A stretch of 64,000 nucleotides of DNA from Candidatus Melainabacteria bacterium. Its GTDB lineage: Bacteria; Cyanobacteriota; Vampirovibrionia; Obscuribacterales; Obscuribacteraceae. The notes beneath the pieces were generated by a model. It saw only the letters and a list, made by a program, of their open reading frames with translations. It did not search any database and was not told the DNA's origin. Positions within the stretch are counted from its first letter, which is position 1; each line of letters begins with the position of its first letter. The stretch spans positions 124,001-188,000 of the forward strand of contig RXJR01000024.1 in the NCBI GenBank assembly GCA_003963305.1. Direction: 5' to 3'. The position numbers and the translations under genes are program-made. Of the stretch, positions 36,604 through 43,078 are shown in pieces.

Positions 36604-36942
36604 ATGGCAAACGTTGATTACGACGGGCTGAATCCAGAAGAACTGTTGCTCATCGATGCTGCGCTGCAATCGACGCCGGACAACTGGGCTAACATTGCGT
36701 TGCAGATTCAAGATGATTTAAAAGAAGGCAAGATAGGCAAATTCGAAAGCTCAAGCGCTCAGGAAGTAGCAAAACTCGATCGAATCATTTCACAGAATAT
36801 CGACCCTGGTTCGCCCGATCGCTTGTTCCCTCAGTTTCAAGTCGACAGCAAAGGAACCATCACTTTCACACCGCAGGAACATCATCTGCAAAGAAAAGTA
36901 CTCAATCATCATGATCATCCACTCAACAGCAGTCCGCGATGA
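36604..36942 (+). CDS. Small acidic hypothetical protein (112 aa)
   Basis: The product has GAGGTG close before the ATG. It is acidic and mostly helical at the N-terminus (NPEELLLIDAALQS, NWANIALQIQDDL), then has a beta-like stretch (QFQVDSKGTITFTPQE) and a His-rich tail (HHDHPL). No family is recognised. It carries the conserved element (site G) and precedes the GH76 protein by 91 bp, so it may be the first gene of that transcript and could act as a chaperone or immunity-like partner (speculative). Confidence 0.65.
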   Translation: MANVDYDGLNPEELLLIDAALQSTPDNWANIALQIQDDLKEGKIGKFESSSAQEVAKLDRIISQNIDPGSPDRLFPQFQVDSKGTITFTPQEHHLQRKVLNHHDHPLNSSPR

Positions 36943-36948
36943 TCACAG

Positions 36949-37004
36949 CTAAGACCGATACAGACATCTAAGACCGATACAGGCATTTAAGACCTGACAG
37001 ATAT
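36949..37004. repeat. 19-bp tandem repeat, three copies, after a stop codon
   Basis: Two near-identical copies of CTAAGACCGATACAGRCAT and one degenerate copy fill the gap between the 112-aa gene and the GH76 gene, starting 7 bp after the stop. Confidence 0.8.
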
Positions 37005-37033
37005 CACTTTTACTCTCACGACAATTTCTTACT

Positions 37034-38596
37034 ATGTCAAAAACAGAAGCTACGCCGGAATCATCAAAACCTTCAGACCAGACGCACAAGAACGACAGCA
37101 AAACTCATGCTGATCCTCAAAGACTGTTCGCAGAAGGCTACGGAAGCGCGCCAGGATCAAAAGGTTCGGACACAAATCAATTTCTGCCAAGTTTGGCCAT
37201 ACACGGAGAGGAACCTGGGCAGAGAGATTATGGTGCTCCCAAAGTTCCTGAAACTCCAAAAGACGGCGGACCAGAAGCATCTGCCACAGCTCTGACCATC
37301 ACGCGCGATGCGGATGGAAAACCTACCGCGTATCACAGCAACGGCTTTTCATTCGAATACCATAAAGACAACGACACCTGGTACTACCATCAGGACTCGG
37401 GCGGCGACTACGTCAAAATTGATATCCCGACAGTAAATGACAACGGCACGGTATCAACACATGAGAGCGGCGGCTTCAATGCAGGCAGGACGCATGAGCT
37501 TTCAGGCAGCGGACAAACGACCGAAGATTGGCTGGATTTGAAGAAGAATGATCCTTTGATTGCGGGTATCTGGCACGGTCTACCTGGCAAACTGGCCGGC
37601 GACATAATCAGAAGCGATGTGCAAATCGGAAAAGATTTACTACACGGAAATTTTCTAGATGCGGCGACGGGTCTTGTAAAACGTGACGTGAATGAATTCA
37701 ACGATTTACTTACTGCCGCCAAAGGCAAAAATCCAGTCAGTGCCTGGGACTGGGGGCAGCGACTGGAAGCGGATCTAGCCACCAGTGGTGAAGGCTCGGA
37801 GCAGTTCAAAAAAGACCTCGACTGGCTCAACGAACTCTGGGACGGCACTAGTTACGGTGGCACGACGCGCGGCGACCTTTCGCGCTACTACGACGACAAT
37901 GCCTGGATCGGAATTGCCATGGTCGATGCTTACAAACAGAATCCAAACAATCCAGAGTATTTAGACCGTGCGAAGAAACTGTTCGATTACGTTTCGTCCG
38001 CAGCTGAAGGAACTGAAAATCTGCCGCACCCAGGTGGATTATTCTGGCAGCAGGGTGAGGATGTTCGCACAGCTGTGAGCACCGCTGGAGGGACACAGCT
38101 GGCGCTAGAGCTATACCAGCAGACACACGACGAAAAGTATCTCGACTTTGCAAAGAAACAGTACAACTGGATGAATGATACGCTCAAAAACAAAGACGGA
38201 CTATTTCTTGACGGCATTAATGCCAACGGAAGTAATGACAATCACGAAACGCTCTTCAGCTACAATCAAGGATTGATGCTGGGTAACGCGACAATGCTCT
38301 ACCAGATCACTGGTGACAAAAACTATCTCGACCAGGCCAATCAGATCGCAAAGGGAACCATAGACTGGCGTTTCAACGAGCAGGAGCCGTTCTTCAATGC
38401 AGTCTATTTCAAGAATCTGATGCTTCTCGATTCTGTCCAACCTAACAACGAATATCGTCAGGCATTGAGCAAGTACGCTGGCGAATTACAAAATACGCTC
38501 AAGGGCGGAAATATCGACAAATGGCATGATCACGAGCTGACCCAGGCAGCAGCAAGGCAAATTTTCGCACTATCCGAACAGAATCCGCCCACTTAA
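37034..38596 (+). CDS. WYY-module protein with GH76-like glycosidase domain
   Basis: The 520-aa product has a polar N-terminus, then the shared module at about residues 85-160 (GFSFEYHKDNDTWYYHQ, DYVKID, GTVSTHESGG). A linker follows with IAGIWHGLPGKLAGDII and VQIGKDLLHGNFLDAA, reminiscent of the membrane-active segment of the metalloprotease relative. Residues about 255-515 match glycoside hydrolase family 76 (alpha-1,6-mannanase fold): RYYDDNAWIG with the catalytic Asp pair, GGLFWQQG, AGGTQLALELYQ, FSYNQGLMLGNATMLYQ and NYLDQANQIAKG. It probably cleaves mannan-type glycans. No Sec signal and no clear ribosome site were seen. Confidence 0.82.
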   Translation: MSKTEATPESSKPSDQTHKNDSKTHADPQRLFAEGYGSAPGSKGSDTNQFLPSLAIHGEEPGQRDYGAPKVPETPKDGGPEASATALTITRDADGKPTAYHSNGFSFEYHKDNDTWYYHQDSGGDYVKIDIPTVNDNGTVSTHESGGFNAGRTHELSGSGQTTEDWLDLKKNDPLIAGIWHGLPGKLAGDIIRSDVQIGKDLLHGNFLDAATGLVKRDVNEFNDLLTAAKGKNPVSAWDWGQRLEADLATSGEGSEQFKKDLDWLNELWDGTSYGGTTRGDLSRYYDDNAWIGIAMVDAYKQNPNNPEYLDRAKKLFDYVSSAAEGTENLPHPGGLFWQQGEDVRTAVSTAGGTQLALELYQQTHDEKYLDFAKKQYNWMNDTLKNKDGLFLDGINANGSNDNHETLFSYNQGLMLGNATMLYQITGDKNYLDQANQIAKGTIDWRFNEQEPFFNAVYFKNLMLLDSVQPNNEYRQALSKYAGELQNTLKGGNIDKWHDHELTQAAARQIFALSEQNPPT

Positions 38597-38599
38597 AAT

Positions 38600-39304
38600 T
38601 CAATCTAATTCTGAGGGGCTTTTCAGCACTTTGTAAAGTGAGGCGCGCGAGATCCCCAGGTGTTCAGCAGCAGTAGAGGCAGCCCCGCGCAGTTGCAAAA
38701 GACCTTCTGCCGACAGGAGCAGAATCACCTCACGGCGCTGCTGTGTCGATAGAGCACGTGGCTGTGTGTTACGCTGAGCGGCGTATGTTCCGATTGCATT
38801 ACGCACCTCGTCTAGCGAGCGTGAACGCAGAGTTTCCCGCACTGGCGCGCTGTTTGAATATGACGAGGTAAGCTGTTCAATCACCATCTTCATGGACGAG
38901 AAAAGAGAGATGTCCAGATTCAAACAGATTGCGGCAACGAACGTACCCTGACTGTTTCTTATACCGATTGATGTGCTTTTGACTGGGCGCCCATCTGGAA
39001 AGGTGTTGGCATAGTTCTGAACCACATCAGGAAAAGACGCATCGTTGATGCGCGCCAATCCCATCTCGGTTGCAGGTTCACCAACTCGACGTCCAGACAG
39101 TGGACATTCGATAGCCAGTATCGCGTGTTCTGGATTCGTGAGGTCATGAAGCACAACTTCGCAACAAGGGGCAAACATCCGTCCCAATGCTTCCACAATC
39201 TTGCGCGACTCCTTTAATAGGAGCGCGTTCTCCGTCTGAACTGGAGATTCGGATTGTTTTGCGCTGGTTGTTTTGCGCTTTGAATTACCTTGTGTATTTG
39301 ACAT
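38600..39304 (-). CDS. DauR/YheO-like transcriptional regulator (PAS plus HTH)
   Basis: The 234-aa product has a basic N-terminal tail, a YheO-type PAS-like domain (about 35-145: MFAPCCEVVLHDLTNP, STSIGIRNSQGTFVAAICLNLDIS) and a C-terminal helix-turn-helix (about 190-232: LRGAASTAAEHLGISRASLYKVL). Relatives regulate D-amino-acid or threonine/serine catabolism. It is divergent from the dehydratase-RidA operon, with half-sites for a dimeric regulator between them, so it most likely controls that operon and itself. It is convergent with the GH76 gene, 3 bp between stops. Confidence 0.9.
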   Translation of the reverse strand: MSNTQGNSKRKTTSAKQSESPVQTENALLLKESRKIVEALGRMFAPCCEVVLHDLTNPEHAILAIECPLSGRRVGEPATEMGLARINDASFPDVVQNYANTFPDGRPVKSTSIGIRNSQGTFVAAICLNLDISLFSSMKMVIEQLTSSYSNSAPVRETLRSRSLDEVRNAIGTYAAQRNTQPRALSTQQRREVILLLSAEGLLQLRGAASTAAEHLGISRASLYKVLKSPSELD

Positions 39305-39327
39305 CTACCGCCTCACTTCCTCTTGGT

Positions 39328-39397
39328 TGACATTTTGTAATTTATTAGACACAATGTCACCCGGTTGACTATTTGCACACTATTATACAAAACGTCA
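39328..39397 (+). promoter_or_regulatory. Divergent promoter/operator of the dehydratase operon
   Basis: TTGACA (39328-39333) and CACAAT (39351-39356) with 17-bp spacing form a likely promoter for the plus-strand operon. It is overlapped by the inverted pair TGACATTTTGT (39329-39339) and ACACAATGTCA (39350-39360). A third half-site ACAAAACGTCA lies at 39387-39397. On the minus strand TATAAT (39387-39382) may serve the regulator gene. The half-sites are good candidates for DauR-like regulator binding. Confidence 0.55.
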
Positions 39398-39421
39398 CCC
39401 ACCAGGAGGAGGAACGCATCT

Positions 39422-40426
39422 ATGAATGGACAGCTTATTGCCACGTCGCTAGCGGTTACCTATGCTGATATAGAGGAAGCAGCCCAAACACTGCACGGTA
39501 TTGCTCACCGCACTCCGGTCATTACCTCGCGGCAAGCTAATGAACAGGCAAACGCCAGGATTTTTTTCAAGTGCGAAAATTTCCAACGCGTCGGCGCCTT
39601 CAAATTTCGCGGTGCTTATAACGCCATATCTCACTTAGACGACCGTCAAAAACAGCGAGGAGTGGTTGCTTTTTCATCAGGCAATCATGCTCAGGCGATT
39701 GCGCTGGCGGCACGCCTTCTTAACGTGCAAGCGACCATCGTCATGCCAACTGATGCTCCTTCTATCAAACTTGCGGCAACGAAAGGTTACTCTGCTGAAG
39801 TAATTCCCTACGACAGAGAGCAGGAAGAGCCAGAGTCCGTCGCGGCCCGAATTGCCAGCGAGCGCGGATTGACGCTGATTCCGCCTCACGATCACCGCCA
39901 CGTCATTGCCGGACAAGGAACAGCTGCGCAGGAACTGATAGAGGAGGTTGGAGAACTCGACTATCTCTTCGTCCCCGTCGGCGGCGGGGGCCTGATCTCC
40001 GGCTCAGCCATTGCTGCCCATCACCTTTCTCCGAAGTGCCAGGTCATAGGGGTCGAGCCAGAAGCGGGCAACGATGCACAACAATCCTTCCGCACTGGAC
40101 GGATTGTAACCATTCCAGTGCCTGACACAATTGCCGACGGTGCACGAACACAGCACGTTGGCCAGATGGTGTTACCGATCCTGCGCGCCCATGTAAAAGA
40201 CATCATTACGGTAAGCGATCTTCAGTTGTGCCAGCAAATGCGATTCTTTGCTGAACGCATGAAATTGGTCGTGGAGGCAACTGGTTGCTTGGCTGCAGCT
40301 GCCGTATTCAATCGTGCTATCAATTTTGACGGAGCTCGCGTTGGTGTCATACTGAGCGGCGGTAACGTAGATGCCAGTTCATTCGCTCGCTACATCAATA
40401 CGGCTCTTTCGGAGAACGCTGAATGA
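39422..40426 (+). CDS. Threonine/serine dehydratase (PLP fold type II)
   Basis: The 334-aa product starts at ATG 39422 after AGGAGGAGG; the frame is open from 39365 without a ribosome site. PLP-enzyme landmarks are present: Lys in GAFKFRGAYNAI, SSGNHAQAIALAA, the Gly-rich phosphate loop VGGGGLISG and a C-terminal SGGNVD. It deaminates threonine or serine to the 2-oxo acid through an enamine intermediate. It lacks the C-terminal ACT regulatory domain, so it is of the catabolic or serine-racemase-like type. The downstream RidA gene overlaps its stop codon. Confidence 0.93.
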   Translation: MNGQLIATSLAVTYADIEEAAQTLHGIAHRTPVITSRQANEQANARIFFKCENFQRVGAFKFRGAYNAISHLDDRQKQRGVVAFSSGNHAQAIALAARLLNVQATIVMPTDAPSIKLAATKGYSAEVIPYDREQEEPESVAARIASERGLTLIPPHDHRHVIAGQGTAAQELIEEVGELDYLFVPVGGGGLISGSAIAAHHLSPKCQVIGVEPEAGNDAQQSFRTGRIVTIPVPDTIADGARTQHVGQMVLPILRAHVKDIITVSDLQLCQQMRFFAERMKLVVEATGCLAAAAVFNRAINFDGARVGVILSGGNVDASSFARYINTALSENAE

Positions 40427-40821
40427 TGCAATTTATTGAAACCAGTGCTGCACCATTGCCCGCGGGACATTATTCACAAGCTGTTGTTGTGAACGGATTA
40501 GTGTTTGTGTCTGGAGTGTTACCCCTTGCACCGAACACAGGGTGTCTCATTCCGCAGGGCATCGCCGCCCAGGCAACGCAACTATTTGAGAATCTAAGCG
40601 CTGTTCTCCGTGCAGCCGGCAGCGATCTGCAGCAGTTGGTCAGCATACAATTGTTTATTCCAGATATAGGGTCGTGGGAATCCGTAAACGGCATCTACCA
40701 GAAGATTCTTGGAGCTCATAAACCGGCGCGATCGATCATCCCTTGTGGACCTCTACACTATGGAGTTCTGATAGAGGCAAATGCAGTTGCCATTGTTCCT
40801 GCGATTGAAGCGAGCGGCTAA
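40423..40821 (+). CDS. ridA: RidA-family enamine/imine deaminase
   Basis: The 132-aa product is of standard RidA length, with GHYSQAVVVNGLVFVSGVLPL at the N-terminus and the substrate-binding Arg in KPARSIIP. The ATG overlaps the TGA of the dehydratase, indicating translational coupling. RidA hydrolyses the reactive 2-aminoacrylate/enamine products of PLP dehydratases, so the pair is a logical unit. The usual C-terminal Glu-x-Glu-Ala is EANAVAIV here, a mild variation. Confidence 0.92.
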   Translation: MMQFIETSAAPLPAGHYSQAVVVNGLVFVSGVLPLAPNTGCLIPQGIAAQATQLFENLSAVLRAAGSDLQQLVSIQLFIPDIGSWESVNGIYQKILGAHKPARSIIPCGPLHYGVLIEANAVAIVPAIEASG

Positions 40822-40994
40822 CATTCCTCATTCGTCGTCCATTTCACATCTTGCAATTAGAGAAGAGGAATGGCCATCCCTGACCAAACCTCTCTCTTCC
40901 TGCTTAACTTGTTGACCATATTGATTCCGCTGAAACTTACTTCTTCAGCAGAAACCGACTTGATATTTCGCTAGACAAAAACTTTCCAACATCG

Positions 40995-41735
40995 CTACTG
41001 ATACGGTGCAAATGCCGACACAAGTGAACCAACAGGAAAACCAGCCACCTGAGCCGTCTCCGCAGCGGTCGTATTTAACCGATAGCCGACACCGTGCACG
41101 TTCTCAATCAGATTCCGGTAGCCCACAGCTTCCAACTTTTGACGCAGACGTTTTACGTAAGCACGCACGGTATCACATGAGGTGTCCATAGAATCTTTCC
41201 AAACGTTGTTCAGGAGTACTGTTGGAGACAACACGTTATTCGGATGCAGAGCGATATATTCGAGCAAGGCAAACTCAGTTGCGGTCAAACTCAACATATG
41301 TCCAGAAATAGAGGCGGTATGCATAGTCGGATCGATAGTGAGCGGACCTTCCACAATGCGACTATATGAAGTCATGCTGCGACGCCTCAGAGCGTTGACT
41401 CTGACAGCCAGTTCTCGCAGAGCCAATGGTTTGCTCAAGCAATCATCCGCACCAGCGGCGAAAGCCGCAACTTTATCCTCGATATCGTCGCTGCCCATTA
41501 GCACGAGCAGCGGGCTTCTGCCTCCACGGGATCGAAACCACTTGATCATTTCGAGACCGGTTGGTGCTGCAAGATGCCAATCAAGCACGACGACGTCAAA
41601 GAGATGTTTGGCCAGCAATTTCTGGCATGCCGCACCAGTAGAGGCTGTTTCCACAGTCAGATGCTGGCTCTCAAGCCAACTACATATCTGGATCAACAAG
41701 CTCTCGTCTTGATCGACAACTAGAACTTTAGGCAT
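40995..41735 (-). CDS. OmpR-family response regulator with atypical receiver
   Basis: In this 246-aa product the receiver keeps the acidic residues, the phospho-acceptor Asp (VVLDWHLAAPTG) and Lys (CLSKPL). The conserved switch Thr is Met (LLVLMGSDD) and the switch aromatic is Cys (DDCLSKP), and the usual MP after the Asp is replaced. The winged helix is normal (TATEFALLEYI, DTVRAYVKRLRQKL, NVHGVGYRL), followed by a 25-residue tail. It may signal without normal phosphorylation switching. The gene carries conserved element site H 52 bp upstream, so it may be part of the regulon. Confidence 0.9.
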   Translation of the reverse strand: MPKVLVVDQDESLLIQICSWLESQHLTVETASTGAACQKLLAKHLFDVVVLDWHLAAPTGLEMIKWFRSRGGRSPLLVLMGSDDIEDKVAAFAAGADDCLSKPLALRELAVRVNALRRRSMTSYSRIVEGPLTIDPTMHTASISGHMLSLTATEFALLEYIALHPNNVLSPTVLLNNVWKDSMDTSCDTVRAYVKRLRQKLEAVGYRNLIENVHGVGYRLNTTAAETAQVAGFPVGSLVSAFAPYQ

Positions 41736-41787
41736 TGATTATGATTCCTCGGGTAACCGAACAACCTGATGTTATTTCGCGAGCGAG

Positions 41788-41822
41788 GAATAAAGCCGTA
41801 ATAGGTTGTGTAATGTTTGGGT
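41788..41822 (-). promoter_or_regulatory. Conserved upstream element, site H
   Basis: Minus strand: CCCAAACATT, ACACAACCTA, TTACGGCTTT, ATTCC. It ends 52 bp before the atypical response regulator gene. Confidence 0.65.
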
Positions 41823-42063
41823 ATTGAGATCCGGCTGTTTACTCAAGAAATTCACAACAAAATCCAGATTTGTTAACGGTGACAAAGTTATAAACAATGC
41901 AGTTGAAAACAAGGAATCAGCGAGGCACAAACGAGGAGCAATCGCCTTTTCAACAATTCACTTCAATAGACAATTTTGCAAAGGGGTCGTCCGGTCATTC
42001 AGTGAGTGAGCGGGCGATTGCATCTTTAATTGCGTATACGGCAGTTCTGCAAAAACCGAACGC

Positions 42064-42102
42064 AAAAACACGAGAGCAGCGGTCATAACTCGCTGCTCTC
42101 GT
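42064..42102 (-). terminator. Rho-independent terminator of the 45-aa gene
   Basis: On the minus strand ACGAGAGCAGCG and CGCTGCTCTCGT form a perfect 12-bp stem with a 9-base loop, followed by GTTTTTG. It lies 24 bp after the stop of the small minus-strand gene at 42126. Confidence 0.75.
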
Positions 42103-42125
42103 ATTGCTTCTACCAAAACTAACGC

Positions 42126-42263
42126 CTAGCGGATGAGGCGAGCACCATTTTTCACAACTCCGAAGACGGACTCTTTCGCAGTATAAGAAACTACAGCCGA
42201 ATGATTGCAGAGCGGCTTACTTGAGAATTCACTGTTCTGATAACTCATGACACCGGAATTCAT
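42126..42263 (-). CDS. Small hypothetical protein (45 aa) with its own promoter element and terminator
   Basis: ATG 42263 has GGAG eight bases upstream and opens 45 codons ending at TAG 42126. The product begins MNSGVMSYQNSEFSS and ends FGVVKNGARLIR; it is basic at the C-terminus with no membrane helix. It is flanked by the conserved element (site I, 44 bp upstream) and a strong terminator downstream, so it is a complete transcription unit. It is too short for common annotation cut-offs. No family recognised. Confidence 0.6.
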   Translation of the reverse strand: MNSGVMSYQNSEFSSKPLCNHSAVVSYTAKESVFGVVKNGARLIR

Positions 42264-42307
42264 TTTGCCGTCTCCGTTTATCTTTCCGCAATTTACATGC
42301 GCAGAGG

Positions 42308-42342
42308 GGAAGCAAAACGGAATCTTTCGTGTACATTTTGGG
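42308..42342 (-). promoter_or_regulatory. Conserved upstream element, site I
   Basis: Minus strand: CCCAAAATGT, ACACGAAAGA, TTCCGTTTTG, CTTCC. It ends 44 bp before the 45-aa gene. It also lies 45 bp before the divergent response-regulator ATG at 42388 and could influence both. Confidence 0.6.
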
Positions 42343-42387
42343 TAGGATTAGTTGGATGATATTTCAGGACGCAATTAGGAGTTCCAC

Positions 42388-43065
42388 ATGCCAAGGGTAC
42401 TGGTAGCCGACGATGATGATCAGTTGCGCGGAGTAGTTACCGATTGGCTCGAAAGCCAAAATTTCGAAGTGGAAGCGGTCAACAACGGTTCGGCGTGCAA
42501 AGAAGTATTGGAAGGCAAGACCTTTGATGTCATGGTTCTCGATTGGCAAATGCCGGGTATGTCCGGCGTTGAGGTCTGCCGTTGGTATCGCGAGAAGGGA
42601 GGCACCACGCCAGTGCTGATGCTGACAGCAAAGGACGAAATCAAAGACAAAGAAGCCGGCTTTGGTGCGGGAGTCGATGACTATCTGACAAAACCATTCA
42701 TACTGCGAGAACTTTCGGCACGTCTGTCAGCCCTGCTGCGAAGAGGACAAGTAGCGCCTTCTCTCGTGGTCGAATTCGGACCTCTGAAAGTCGATCCAGA
42801 CAAACATCTTGTCACCGTCAATGGTGCACCGATAAAAGTGTCGCCGACAGAATTCTCTATTCTCGATTTTCTGATACGACACCCAGGGCAGGTCTTCAAC
42901 ACCACAGCTTTACTGGATAGAGTCTGGAAAAGCACGGCTGACGTTTCACCTGATACGGTGCGTGTCTATATTCGCCGATTGAGAGACAAATTCAAAGAAG
43001 TCGGCTATCCCGAACTGCTTCAGAATATTCATGGCGTCGGTTATAAGTTGCAGATACCAGAGTGA
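42388..43065 (+). CDS. OmpR-family response regulator
   Basis: The 225-aa product has AGGAG six bases before ATG 42388. All receiver residues are present: LVADDDD, VLDWQMPGMSG (phospho-acceptor Asp), MLTAKDE and YLTKPF. The winged helix has SPTEFSILDFL, DTVRVYIRRLRDKF and NIHGVGYKLQI. It is closest to the regulator at 23220. Its stop is 13 bp from the stop of the convergent double kinase, which is its most likely partner. Confidence 0.94.
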   Translation: MPRVLVADDDDQLRGVVTDWLESQNFEVEAVNNGSACKEVLEGKTFDVMVLDWQMPGMSGVEVCRWYREKGGTTPVLMLTAKDEIKDKEAGFGAGVDDYLTKPFILRELSARLSALLRRGQVAPSLVVEFGPLKVDPDKHLVTVNGAPIKVSPTEFSILDFLIRHPGQVFNTTALLDRVWKSTADVSPDTVRVYIRRLRDKFKEVGYPELLQNIHGVGYKLQIPE

Positions 43066-43078
43066 ACGGATCTTTTAC

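Noticed and set aside
41806..42088. Two overlapping plus-strand frames (67 and 63 codons) between the response regulators
   Set aside because: No ribosome site; the second ends inside the loop of the minus-strand terminator, and the opposite strand has a better-supported small gene.
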